Positions 35,003-47,291 of a stretch of 64,000 bases of DNA are shown one piece after another. Numbering within the stretch: the stretch's first letter is position 1; each line of letters starts with the position of its first letter. Position numbers and translations under genes: made by a program. The stretch comes from Magnolia sinica (Eukaryota > Streptophyta > Magnoliopsida > Magnoliales > Magnoliaceae), in contig NC_080583.1 of NCBI RefSeq assembly GCF_029962835.1, forward strand, positions 65,829,158 through 65,893,157. Direction: 5' to 3'. Below the pieces are notes generated by a model. That model did no database searches. It saw only the letters and a program-made list of their open reading frames with translations, and was not told where the DNA came from.

Positions 35003-35269
35003 GAAGATCTTCTTTTAAATACTCTGCCGTCGTTTGGTCATGCATAAGTCTTTCAGGAATTTGGCATATGAAGGTATCTGTTTTATGACATCAAGTAGAG
35101 GAATATTGACTATCACTTTTTTCAACACCTCTAGGATATCCTGAGAGTTAGAGAGAGGTTTTGGTGTAACCAACCGTTGGAGAAATGGAGCAACTGGCTT
35201 TTCTAAAAGTTTCGGTTCTAATTTTTATGGGGCCTCACTAGATCCATCATTGTTGTCCTCTTCTAGTTC

Positions 35270-36834
35270 TTAAGGTTTTTCGGGCCTAACCAGAAGGGTT
35301 TTATCAATGATCTTCCCACTCCTAAGAGTGGTGATGGATTTAGCGTGCTCCATTTGATTTGAAGAGCTGGGATTACTTATCTCATATTGCGGTTTAGGTT
35401 TGGGGAGCGGTTGTGCAGGAAGCATTCCCTTTTCTATAACCGTCATACGTGAATCCATCTTTTACATAAAATCTCGCATTACCTGGGTTAGTTCTTGCAT
35501 GGAATTTTGAACCGGTTCTTCTTGAGGTTTTCCCTGATTTGGATTTTGATTGAAGAAACTTTGAGGGGTAGCAGTTTGTCCATTTCTCCAACTAAAGTTT
35601 GGATGATTTTTCCAACCAGGATTGTACATATTAGAGGTTGGTCCATTGAAAGGTCTTTGATAAGTATTTACGGCATTGGATTGTTCATTCAACACATCTC
35701 GAAAGGCGGGTATTGTAGGACAATTTTCAGTTGTATGAATGTTGCAATCATAGATGCCGCAAACACTTTCATTAGCATTATCCTTCTTTCCTTCCATGGC
35801 GTCAAATTTCCATATGAGCGTAGTCACTTTATACTTGAGATCACCCTCTTCTTTCAAGAGATACAATTCACCTTTCTCCTTAGATTGAATCGGCCTAGAC
35901 GTGGTATTCAATTTTGGGTAATAATCCCATGATTGTGTTTTTTCAGCAAGACTATCGAGGTACTCCCATACCTCGTTGACATTTTTATTAATGAATTCTC
36001 CATTACACATTGTCTTGACCATTTGGTGCATGGAAGATGTCAGTCCATCATAGAAAAAATTTATAATGCGCCATGTTTCAAAGCCGTGTTGTGCATGGAA
36101 GATGTCAGTCCATCATATAAAAAATTTGTAATGCGCCACGTTTCAAAGCTGTGTTGTGGGCATGAACTGACCAAATCCTTGAACCTTTCCCAACATTGGT
36201 AAAATGTTTCATCCTCCTTTTGGGTGAAGTTCATGATTATTTTTCTAAGGGTAATTGTTTTATGATGTGGAAAAAAATTCTTTATAAATTCCCTTTGCAT
36301 ATCATTCCATGTGCCAATGGATCTAGGACACAGTGAATGTAACCACGTCTTAGCCTTCTCCTTTAAGGAAAAAGGAAAGAGTTTCAGTCTGATTGTGTCC
36401 TCAGACACATTTTGAAAATATAAAGTGGCTATGATCTCATCAAACTCATTCAAATGTAGATATGGTTCTTCAGATTAAAGCCCATGGAACTTAGGAAGGA
36501 GTTGGATAACCCCTGGCTTGATGTCCATATGTCCTGTATTTTCAGGAAAAATCATGCATGAGGGCGTACTCATCCCCGTTGGTTGTAAATAATCTCGTAA
36601 AGTACGAGATGGGGGTGCTTGATGCACCTCATTCTCATCCTGAATGTCCTCCACCCTAGGTTGGGGTAGAAGAGGTTGGTTTTCAGCCATCACTTCAATT
36701 AACTCAGGGGATTTCGAGTGGTGTCTAGTCCTGCGATGGATAGTTAACCCCTCAACCAATCCTCCTTCAGTCAAAAGGCGTCGAGTGTTGTCACAGGCCC
36801 ACTTGGGCATGAAACACTCGCAGCCCTCAATCAA
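35270..36834 (-). pseudogene. Athila gag
   Basis: The N-terminal part carries RTLRDYLQPT. The retrotransposon gag domain spans about 36453-36061 (KEKAKTWLHSL, then ETFYQCWERFKDLVSSCP). A C-x4-C-x3-H-x4-C-like knuckle (CGIYDCNIHTTENC) lies near 35770-35720. The gag would form the particle shell. The frame is broken. Confidence 0.88.
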
Positions 36835-36949
36835 ATTCGAAACCTAATCCTAAGAAAGGAAAAGAAAATCTAGAAAGAAAGAGAGGGTTGGAAAGAAGTT
36901 ACCAAATTGGAGTCCCTAAGTTAAAAATTTGCAAAAGAAAACAAAACAA

Positions 36950-37570
36950 GTCAGTTTCTAAAGAGAAGGTCTAGAATTAGAAAATCCTTAAAAAGAAAGA
37001 TAGAAGTAAACTAGTTTCTAAAAGAAGAAATTCCTAAAGGAAATTGGAGATTTCTAAAAATAAATTAGGAAACAAAGTTAGATTCTAAAAGAGTTAGAAT
37101 TAGAAAGTTACTAAAAATAAAAATAGAAAGTTAGTTTCTAAAAAGGAAAGTTCCCTAAACCTAGAAGCTAAGTTAGTTTCTAAAAAGAAGACCTAGAATT
37201 AGAAAGTTTCTAAAATAGAAAATCCAAACCCAAAATTAAACAGTTTCTAAAAAAATAAACTAATTCTTTAAAAAGGAAAGTTTCTAAAAATAAAATAAAG
37301 AAAAGATGAGTTAATTTCTAAAATTAGAAAGAATTTCTAAAAAGGTAAATAACTAACCTAGTTTCTAAAAACAAAAGAGGAAAGTTTCTAAAAATAAACT
37401 ATTTTCTAAAAATAGAAAAAGTAGAGGAATTAGAAAGGGATTACCAATTTAGAAGTTTATGTCAGGATCCTACAAAACAGGAAAACAGGTTAGTTTCTAG
37501 AAATCAGAAAAATCTAAACCTAAAGTTAGAAAAATCCTAATTTTAAACTAATCCTAAAACTAGTTAATTT
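36950..37570 (-). repeat. Athila leader rich in TTTCTAAAA motifs
   Basis: Around 15 copies of (G/A)TTTCTAAAA occur in about 600 bases between the primer-binding site and gag, spaced roughly 15-65 bases apart, with AGAATTAGAAA between them. Confidence 0.85.
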
Positions 37571-37593
37571 CAAAAAAAACGTAACCGTCAATC

Positions 37594-37611
37594 CCCGGCA
37601 ACGGCGCCAAA
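37594..37611 (-). other. Primer-binding site, tRNA-Asp type
   Basis: The minus strand reads TGGCGCCGTTGCCGGGGA, the site used by Athila/Calypso-like elements, a few bases from the LTR start at 37616. Confidence 0.9.
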
Positions 37612-37615
37612 AACT

Positions 37616-39806
37616 TGTTCACTCCCCAAGTATAGGGTTGTGATGTAGTAATAAACTTGGTGAGACTGAGGTCGAATCACAAGGGATTGAAACCTGTACG
37701 TAATCTGAAACTAAATAGAACTAGAATTAGACTAAGATGAAATCTAAATCGAATGAATTTGAGGGAATAATGGTGAAATATTAATCTAAACTTAAAGAAT
37801 TCAGAGGTAGGAAACTAGGGATTCAGAGGATCCACTTGTAGAGATCAGGCAGATCTACAGTCGATTCATGAACTCAACTGGACTACGAGTCCCATCTTCA
37901 ACCAGTTGGAAGATATAACCTGAAGATCAATTCTTAACTTTATTTAATCTAGTTTTCAAGAGATCAGATGGGTTTAAATTAGAATGGATTCTACCATAAA
38001 ACCATGCCCATGAGACAAAGCAAACAACAGAATTAAACTAATTCACAGCCAATCTGAGTGATGTATGAATGTCAGGAAGAGTTCCGTCATCCAACCATGC
38101 CCAGGAGACGATGGTGAACAACAGGGTTCCAAAATTCATAAACCCTATAATGCTAAGAACATGCCCAAAGCTATCGCAGATCTATTGTAATTTCAGTCAC
38201 AACAAACCATTAAAAACTGGAAGCATTCCTATTAATCAAACTAAATCAACATCAACTTAGTCTAACATGAATCAAAGCCATAACATGAATCAAAACCATA
38301 GAATCGTTCCCATCACACCACAAGCTTCACCTCTTAGCCCTAGCTAAGAGGTTTAGCCGAGCATAGACATGGCAAGGCTAAACATCTTAAAAACAATTAA
38401 AATTAAGAAAAGCAAGGACGAAAAGGAACCAGCCGGCCGAACTTTCTCTCTCCTTCTTGCTCTTCTTTCTTCCACGTAGCTCCCCAGATCCACCCCTCTT
38501 ACTTCTTCCTGTGTGTCTACCCACTGATGGATCCATCTCCACGTGTTAATCTCTCTCTTTTATAGCTACTACTGACGGTGTAGAGGTCGGTTTTGGGAAC
38601 CGACTCCAAATTGCCGCACAGCGTGCGTAACGTTTACGCACCTAAAAAACGCCAATAGTTGTGTCGGACCTATTTCGGTGCGGCTATCCAATCTGTTTTG
38701 GCCATCTGTCTCGCTCAGACTCCATGGTGGCTGTCATTTTTTGGTCAAGCATCAACGTGGATGGTTTAGATTTCCCATCCGATCAAAGGTAGTGGGCCAC
38801 CACATCTCCAGAACGTCCGGTTCTTCCGGACTGTGCGTAACAGAGACGAAAGTCTCTGATTCTACGATGCTTGGTGGGCCTCCTACCGGAAGTTTCTAGG
38901 AAATCCACTCCTTCCATCCGCTTCGTCTTGCCAATTCAGTTAGATATGGTCAGTTTTGGATTGCTGCTGATGTGGCCCACTTGATTTTCCAATTTGTTGT
39001 CCAACCTGCGTTTTAACGGTTAAAAACCAACCTAACTTTCCTCTTCTGATCCCCTCTTCTAGGTATGGATCATTCAGGCCATTGGAATCTACTGGATGGT
39101 TCGGATTAGTCGTCTGGGCCACGATGGTGGCCCACAAAAATCATCCGCAATCCCTGTTCGTGGCGAAAATTCGGATTTCCAAATCCGGATTATTTTGAAC
39201 GGGTCAGTGCCTGCTGACTGTTCTAACATGTTTTGGTGCCTTGCTGGTGCACGTGCGTGGGGTACACGCACTGCAAGTGGGGTTTACCTTGATGTTTTCT
39301 AGGGAATCCATACCGTCCATTCAGTTTTCCATCTAATTTAAGGAGCTGAAACCAAAATTGAAGTATATCCAGATCTCAGGTGGGCCCCAAATTCGAGATT
39401 CATGGGCTAATCTGTCCGTTGGGACACTTCCACAGGGATCTAGTGACTGAAATTCGGCATGTACGGTTAATTTATGGTCCTCAGGCTAAATATAAAGTTT
39501 CGAGCTAAACGGATGGTGGGAACCCTGTGATCTTGCATTCTGGACGATTTTCAGGCCACTTAAGCTCCAGTTTCTAGATTTTCTCAGATCTCTGGCGTGT
39601 AAATTCATCGATCTTGGTCCCCTGGAGTCCGTTCCTTGCCTTGGTGCATTCTGAACGTTAAATCCATGCTTTTAGCATCCTAATCTAGTCCAAGCTCGCA
39701 ATTACACCTTGCAACACAAACATGATTAAAATGGGCTATTAAACGGTACCATGTTCATAAATCCAGGCAATAACTGGGTCTGATATGCAATATTTGACCC
39801 TCAACA
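37616..39806 (-). repeat. Athila LTR (5' LTR in the element's sense)
   Basis: The 2191-bp partner of 24717-26907, starting TGTTCACTCCCCAAGTATAG and ending TTTGACCCTCAACA. Confidence 0.95.
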
Positions 39807-39811
39807 GTCGT

Positions 39812-40967
39812 GTGAAGATGAGCATTAACACTCCTCGAGCTCCGAGTTGTACGAACGGTTCAAAGAGACCAAAGTTACATGGGTTCCACAATGATGTATT
39901 TATTATATCCATCCCGTTCATCCATTTTTAGTGATCATTTTATAGCATTATCCAAAAAATGAATCATATCCAAACTTCAACTGGACCACACCACAAATAG
40001 CAGCGGAGATAATGGTTTTCACGATAAAGAATTTTTAGGGCCCACCATAACATTTATTTTTAATCCAAATTGTTCATAAGGTCACAGAGACCTGGATGAA
40101 GAGGAAAAACAAATTTCATATTGATCCAAAACTTCTGTGACCCCAAAAGGGTTTCAATGGTAGATGTTCAATCCCCCACTACTTTTTATAGTGTGGTCCA
40201 CTTGATCGTTAGATATGTCTTATTTTTCGTCTCAAGACTTGAGACGAGCTCGCCAAATGGATGGACGGTTTTGATATAACACATACCACATGATGGGACC
40301 CACATAACTTGTTGACGTCAATACAACAGCTATATAGTTGGTGTGTGGTAAACCAGCCAATTTGCTTCCCAACCGGAAGCAGATTGGCTGGTGTACCACA
40401 CACCAGTTTTATAGATGGTGTAGGCATGTGTCGTGCGAAGACGAGCGCTGACGCTCCTCGAGCTCCGAGTTACATGAACTGTTCAAAAGAGATCAATGAT
40501 ACATGGGCTCCACAATGATGTATTTATTATATCCACACCGTTCATCCATTTTTAGAGATCATTTTATTGCATTATGCAAAAAATGAATCATATCCAAATA
40601 TCAGTTGGACCACACCACAAATAGCAGCGAAGATAATGATTTTCACCGTTAAAGAATTCGTAGGGCCCACCATAACATTTATTTTTAATCCAATCTGTTC
40701 ATAAGGTCACCGAGACCTAGATGAAGAGGAAAAACAAATTTCATATTAATCCAAAACTTTTGTGACCTCGAAATGTTTCAATGATAGACATTCAATCCCC
40801 CACTGCTTTTTGTAGTGTGGTCCACTTGCTCGTTTGATATGTCTTATTTTTCGTCTCAAGACTTGAGATGAGCTCGTCAAATGGTTGGATGGTTAGGATA
40901 TAACACGTAGCACATGATGGGACCCACATAACTTACTGACGTCAATACATCAGCTATATAGCTAGTG
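39812..40967 (+). mobile_element. Array of foldback MITEs, part 2
   Basis: The array resumes directly after the Athila target duplication, in the middle of a unit (GTCGTGTGAAGATGAGC matches GTCGTGCGAAGACGAGC of other units). Markers lie at about 39883 and 40506, and a junction hairpin at about 40329-40413. It is cut at 40967 by the Tekay element. Confidence 0.9.
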
Positions 40968-42404
40968 TGTCACGCCCCAAACTCGAAAACCGGGCTCACA
41001 AAATTTTCGATCGCCGAATCCGGCGCCAACAGCCTCCGTAGAACCCCATTCTCGGCTCTCAGCGCCCATTCGCCAGGTTCCGATCCTGGGATGCTACGAG
41101 GAGGATTTTTAACATCAGTTTGATTCGTAATAAGCATAACCAAAGGCATAACCCACAACAACAACCAAAAACTCCATCACATTTCCACTATGATCAAAAA
41201 CTTTATAAGTACAATGAGCATAAAGGAAAATACAATGATGATGAACAAAAACACCAAAATGATCTGATAAGTGCTCCTGCCTCAGCACTGCTGCGATCCA
41301 ACGTCACCTGCACGTAACGGTCGTGCATAAGCTTATAAAAAGTTTAGAGGGTGGTGTAAGTGTATGCTCAAGGTGGTAATGCAGTTATGCAGTATCAAAG
41401 TAATACGGAACATGCTGATGAATGCCAAGAATACCATAGCCGTACCAAGGCCATATGGTGCAAAGCATGAATGATGTCGGCCCTACCAAGACCATGCAAT
41501 GCGAAATGCAACTCAAGCATACAAATCTTCATCTAAGTCCACATCAATACAACTCAAAATCTAGGATATCACCGGGGTCTAGTACACTCCAAGCCAGATT
41601 GCCGCCCCATCGCGCGCAATAAGGTGAGTGAAAAAGACCTCACTATCCGCCTGCCAATATCGGGCTCGGCTCGTCAATAGCGGACCCATTCCTCAAGCTG
41701 GTCAGACTCAACCTAGCACTGCCCCCTACTCTCGGGCGGGTAAGGCCGCACCCCCTTCCAACAGACCACGACACAGTGGAAAGCGCAACCATCTGGTAAT
41801 CGGCACTCGGCGCTCATGCACCCACTCGGTCTAGACATTGGAGCAACATCTTGGTACCATAAGGGTTTAGGGACTTTCACCCAGGAATATTTATAGCACC
41901 CCATGTAGAACAATATTTTCGGTATCCAATTCTCCCAACCACGATACGTCAGTGGAGGCTACAGCCCTGATGTCGCTAGGGCGTATAGTAACCATATCAC
42001 ACAATGCGAATGCATGAATCATATTATCTAGTCATACAACAATCCTGCGCGTATCATACGCTCATGTAGGGCAACACTCCCTAATCGGGAGCCCCTAAAC
42101 AATCTACCCGAAGGCATATGCTATGATCAGTCACTTCTCATATCAAGCATACATATGATGCGTATGATCATGAGTTATGGAGCTATACTACACATGTTAT
42201 AAAGTAATGCATTATCCTTACAACGCAGATGGCCTAGACGGCCTACACACAACAAGTACAGGCCTATCAATGGGCCCTAGGGAGAGTTGTAATGTGGACG
42301 TTTAACCAACATTTAAACGTGCAATGTGGACGTCAAACCAACATTGCTCCCAAGGCACGACTGTCATAAACATCATTACATAAACTATGTTGGGATTGCA
42401 CATT

Positions 42405-42790
42405 GCAATGGACCTTAGGTATATCCCATTGGGCCTTCAATATATCAAATGGGCCATATCACATGGGCCTTACATTCATCAAATGGGCCGCATTAATGAA
42501 TCCCACCAATGGGCCTTATGTACATTGCAATGGGCCATAGCCGATGGGCCTTAAAATACATAACAATGGGCCTAATCACATGGGCCTTATGTGTAACAAA
42601 TGGGCCTTGCCAATTGGGCCCCATATGTACATCAAATGGGCCTCAACCCATAGGCCCCAATACATTTTTAATGGGCCTTAACCCATGGGCCCCTAATACA
42701 TCAAATGGGCCTCGACCCATGGGCCTTACATATATATCAAAGTGGGCCTCAACCATGGGCCACAAGTAAACTGAGATGGGCCTCCCACCA
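42405..42790 (+). repeat. AATGGGCC-rich array in the Tekay LTR
   Basis: TGGGCC or TGGGCT occurs about twenty times in under 400 bases, mostly 15-30 bases apart. The same array is at about 51245-51620 in the other LTR. TGGGCY is the core of the plant site II element bound by TCP factors (known); a role here is inference. Confidence 0.85.
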
Positions 42791-42959
42791 CCAGTATATT
42801 ATATATAATATAATATGTAATATATACATATATAGTACATACAATAATATATAATATAATATTATATATATATATATACACACACGTATACACCCACACA
42901 CGCACGCACATGAACACACCCACCGTCTAGGATGGTGGGGTTAAAAATACAAACATCAC

Positions 42960-43290
42960 AATGGGCTCCACCGTCCAGGCGGACGGTGGAAATAAAACAC
43001 ATGTCACTGTGGGCTCCATGTGGGGCCCACCATAATGTTTATACTCCATCCAACCCGTTGATAAGGTCAAGTAGACCTAGATGAAGGGTGAAAACAAATT
43101 TTACCCTGATCCAAAACTTTTGTGGACCCAAAAAAGGGTTTTAAGGATAGAGTTCAATTCACACTGTTTCCTATGATGTGGGCCACCTGAGTCTTGGATG
43201 GACCTGAAATTTGGAGGGTGGTCCACTGCCCTTAGGGCCCACCATATGAACGGATTGGATGACAAATAAACATCAAGTTGGGGCCCACGG
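42960..43290. mobile_element. Foldback-family sequence captured inside the Tekay LTR
   Basis: GTGGGGCCCACCATAATGTT, then GTTGATAAGGTCAAGTAGAC, CTGATCCAAAACTTTTGTGG and GATGTGGGCCACCTGAG are in the order of the window-wide foldback family. The same block is at about 51830-52140 in the other LTR, so it was in the LTR before insertion here. Confidence 0.75.
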
Positions 43291-43302
43291 CTACAGCCTT
43301 TG

Positions 43303-43362
<60 letters not shown>
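43303..43362. repeat. (TA)n microsatellite in the left Tekay LTR
   Basis: About 29 TA units. A second, shorter TA run lies at about 43671-43691. Confidence 0.97.
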
Positions 43363-43365
<3 letters not shown>

Positions 43366-45089
43366 CTGAGGTTTTTCCTCAGTGGGGCCCGTATCAGATG
43401 AATCTGACCCAACCGTCGGGTCTCATGGCTTAATACAAACTAAACGAGCCTAATATTGAATATCCTTTGGTGAATAGAAACAATAGGCAACTTTTCAATG
43501 GTAACCACCACGATTTCCTATGCTATGGCCCACCAGATGCTCAGATCAACTTCATTTTTCGGCTCAACGCCTAAAATGATCCAGGGAATGAAATGGACGG
43601 CATGGATCGGATGAATGGATTAGTGGTGGAGCCTGTGTGAGTGGTGCACTTCAAGTTCTAAACCAAAGTGATATATATATATATATATATATTATCACAG
43701 CGTCCAGCGTTAGGGACGCTGGACGGTCTAAGCACACAAATATCTAAGGTGGGCCCTGCTCAGGTGGGCCACCACATGCTTAAGTGGTGTGGGTACAATA
43801 CATATAAGGTGGGCTCCACTTGAAGATGGTTTGGATAAAATACTTGTCTCATGGTGGGGTCCATTCAAGTGGGCCACACAATCATATCAAGATCTTATAA
43901 AAGAAAATGAAATAGAGAGAGAGATAGAGAGAGAGATAGGGAGTGGGACACGCGTGATGGAGGGACCCCGGCACTATGGGCCCTCCCTTGCACTAAATCA
44001 TACATCAAGTGGGTCCCATTACATGTGGGCCCATTAAATTGAAATCCAACGGTGGAGATCCCTTCTCCATTAAAATAGACAGTCTAGATGACCCTAGGTA
44101 TGCAAGAAAAATAAACATCATGATGGGGTCCATGGAGAATGGCCCCATCATGGAATGATCATGATGATCCAAGTGGGCCATCGGCCACATCTTAGGGTCC
44201 AAAGTGAGATCCAAACCATTGATCGGTTGGCCTCACTTAGCCCATCAAAAAAAAGAGATTAAAACTACCCTATCAAAGCACCCACCGCTTGATCTTCTTG
44301 CTCCCTTGGCTTCCTTAGCTCCTTGTGCTTCTCTTTGATAGAGGAAGATGAGAAATGGATGGCTAGGATGGGAGATCTAGGGATGGAAAGGTGATCCTCA
44401 CATGTGCATTTTTCTCTCCATGGAATGGCTTAGACGTGAGGAGCTCTTGGGTTGCTTGGATTCATTGAAAATGAAGGAGAGAGAGAGGGATGGGTGATGT
44501 GAGATGGAGTGATGGATGGGAGAGAGAGGGATGGGAGTGTAAGAGGCTTTTTGACTTTAGGGGTTTTTGGTGTAAGAAAGGTATGGGCTTGTAAGATCTT
44601 TTTGACTTTTGGGGCTTGCTTGGGAAAGGGTGAAAGGTGATGTGTACTTGACATGATGGGATGGATTGATGTGACATCTCGTAGAGATTCTCTCGGGTTT
44701 TGCAATGTGCGGCGTTTTCCACACACCGAAGCTGGCCCACATCTCCCGACCAGGGTATCGCCTCGGCGCGCGAGTCGCGGCATTGGAACCGCGGTGACGA
44801 TGCGGTCACTAAGGTACAAGTCCTGGGTTGAGTCGATTCGGGTTGACGGCATGAGAATCAGGGTCGCGCGCAAATACCGATTAAAGGTCGAAGGTTGCTG
44901 AAATTCGACCGGGAAGACCGCGGAAGTCTATGGAATGATACGGTCTAGAATACGGGGCTACAGCTCTCCCCTCCTAATAAAAATTTCATCCTCAAAATTT
45001 ACACAATCATCGCAACTAAGCATAACTCACAAGGAAGAAGAAACATACTCATTATTATATAATATCAGAGATAACATACAACATACAAC

Positions 45090-46350
45090 ACAATCAATCA
45101 TAAAAAAGATGGGGATAACGCTCTCGAATCTCAGCCTCGCGCTCCCAAGAAGCCTCCTCAACAGAATAGTTACCCCACTAAACCTTCACTAATGGAATGA
45201 CCTTGGTCCGGAGGACCTGCTCCTTCCGATCAAGGAAACGGACTGGCTGCTCGATGTAAGAAGTGTCCTTACGAACCTCTAACGGCTGCCAATCGATAAC
45301 AGGAACGATGTCTAACCCACACTTCCTCAACATGGAGACATGAAAAATGTTGTGGACGCTAGACAACTGAGATGGCAAGACAAGTCAATAGGCCACAATG
45401 CCAAATACCTAATGATCTTAAAAGGTCCTATGAATCTCGAGGCAAGCTTACCCTTCGCACCAAATCGAATTACGCCGTTCATGGGCGAGACCTTGAGATA
45501 CACATGGTCCCCTACATCAAACTCCATGGGATGACGCCGATGATCAGCAAAACTCTTCTGCCGGCTCTGAGCTGTGCGCATCCTGTCTGATGATATCAAT
45601 AGCCTCTGACGTCTCCTGCACAAGCTCGGGACCTAGGAGACGACGCTCTCCAACCTCGGTCCAACAACTCGATGATCTGCGTGGTCTACCATATAGTGCC
45701 TCAAAAGGAGCCATGCCGGTGGTCGCCTGATAGCTGTTATTGTATGCGAACTCAGCCAATCGTAGATGCTCATCACAGCTACCCCCGAAATCAATCACGC
45801 AGACCCGAAGCATATCCTCAAGGATCTGGTTGACCCTCTCGGTCTAGCCATCGGTCTGCGGATGGTACGCGGTGCTGAGCTGTAAATCAGAACCCATTGC
45901 TCTCTGGAAGCTCCCCCAAAACTGAGACGTGAACCTCGGGTCTCAATCAGAAACGATCGAGACTGGAACGCCATGCAATCTCACAATATCCTCGATGAAT
46001 AATCTCGCAAGCCGGTCCAAAGGCCAAGTCGCACGAATCGCAATAAAATGTGCCGACTTTGTCAGACGATCAACGATAACCCAGATGATGTCATGACCGC
46101 GCTGAGTCCTCGACAAGCCCATAATGAAATCTGTGGATATGTGCTCCCACTTCCACATCGGGACACTCAACGGCTGCAATAGACCACGGGGTCTCTGATG
46201 ATCAGCCTTGACACGATGGCACGTGTCACACTTGGCCACAAAACTGGCGATCTGACGCTTCATCCCCGCCCAAAAATACTGCCTCATGTCGCGGTACATC
46301 TTCGTCGAGCCAGGGTGGATAGAAAACCGCGATCGATGTGCCTCGGTCAT
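45090..46350 (-). pseudogene. Tekay integrase with chromodomain-like end
   Basis: The zinc-binding part (HPGSTKMYRDMRQYFWAGMK, then CDTCHRVKADHQ) and the core (DFIMGL, VIVDRLTKSAHFIAI, SIVSD) lie at 46350-45943, then FAYNNSYQATTGMAPFEALY near 45750. Near 45180-45100 a WGNYSVEEASWERE-like stretch resembles the end of Tekay chromodomains, which in chromoviruses bind modified histones. The frame is broken. Confidence 0.85.
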
Positions 46351-46748
46351 AAGATCTTTACGTAACTCAGGAATATCTGGGACACCTAATAGGCGTCTAA
46401 AGTGAAGTCCACCATCTGTACCAATCTACCTGACTCTCAGATGCTGCCTCTACTCGGTAATCCTGTAACGACTTGTCTGCCTGTTGAGCCTCGATCACCC
46501 TTGCGACAAGAGAGGGTTGAATCGACAGGCTTGATAACTGCACAATAGAAGACTACAAGTGAAACTCAAAGTCGTACTCTGCTATATCCTCGAGCATCCT
46601 CCACTCCTGAATCATCATATGCGCCACCAGGCCGGGTGGCTGACGGCTGAGGGCATCTGCCACCACATTCGCCCGGGTGGTACTGGAGATCAAAATCATA
46701 GTCCTTCAGGAGTTCCGTCCAGCGCCTCTACCTCATGTTCAACTCAGA

Positions 46749-47282
46749 CTACGAGAAGAGGTACTTCAAGCTCTTGTGGTCAGAAAAGAGCTCGAACCTA
46801 ACCCCATAGAGATAGTGTCTCCACACCTTCAATGCGAAAACAACTGCAGTCAACTCTAAATCATGCGTGGGGTAGTTCAACTCATGAACCTTGAGCTGAC
46901 GAGATGCGAAGGCCACTGGTCTCCCGTGCTGCATCAGGACAGCACCCAAACCAATATGCAAGGCATCGGTGAATACGATAAATCCGTCACTCCCAGAGGG
47001 AAGAGTGAGGACAGGAGTGGACGTCATATGGTCCTTCAACTCCATAAATGCTCGCTCACAGGCGTCACTCCAAATAAACTCTGCGCCCTTCTAGGTCAAC
47101 CTGGTTAACGGGGCTACAATACGAGAGAAGCCCTTAATGAAACGCCGATAGTAGCCCGCTAAACCAAGAAAACTACGGATCTTGGACGCAGTCGTGGGCT
47201 GTCCCCACTGACGCACTGCCTCAACCTTCGAGGGGTCTACTGCGATACCCTCCCTCGTCACCACGTGACCAAGAAACTTCAT
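46749..47282 (-). pseudogene. Tekay RNase H region
   Basis: FLGHVVTREGIAVDPSKVEA and IRSFLGLAGYYRRFIKGFSR (the RT-RNase H connection), then [20 protein letters not shown] and [20 protein letters not shown], typical of gypsy RNase H. Confidence 0.9.
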
Positions 47283-47291
47283 CTCCTCCTG

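Larger units (their letters stand above)
24717..39806 (-). mobile_element. Athila-type Ty3/gypsy LTR retrotransposon (fossil)
   Basis: Two LTRs of equal length (2191 bp), starting TGTTCACTCCC and ending in CA, are flanked by the 5-bp target duplication GTCGT (24712-24716 and 39807-39811). The primer-binding site just inside the LTR at 37616 is complementary to tRNA-Asp, as in Athila-like elements. The parts on the minus strand, in order, are leader, gag, protease, reverse transcriptase, RNase H and integrase, then about 1.4 kb to the other LTR. A solo LTR (28716-31804) sits inside integrase. The coding region is broken in about ten or more places. In the LTR rows I compared by eye the copies differ at about two to four bases per 60, suggesting an insertion some millions of years old (no rate applied). 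Confidence 0.95.
40968..44962 (-). repeat. Tekay LTR (3' LTR in the element's sense)
   Basis: On the plus strand it starts TGTCACGCCCCAAACTCG and ends ATACGGGGCTACA. The polypurine tract (AGGAGGGGAGAGC on the minus strand) lies just inside at about 44963-44975. It aligns throughout with 49837-53900. Confidence 0.95.

Noticed and set aside
44430-44873. 147-codon frame in the left Tekay LTR (and its partner near 53343-53837)
   Set aside because: Serine/proline-rich translation of a GGGATGG/GAGAGA low-complexity part of the LTR; present in both LTRs only as frame shadow.
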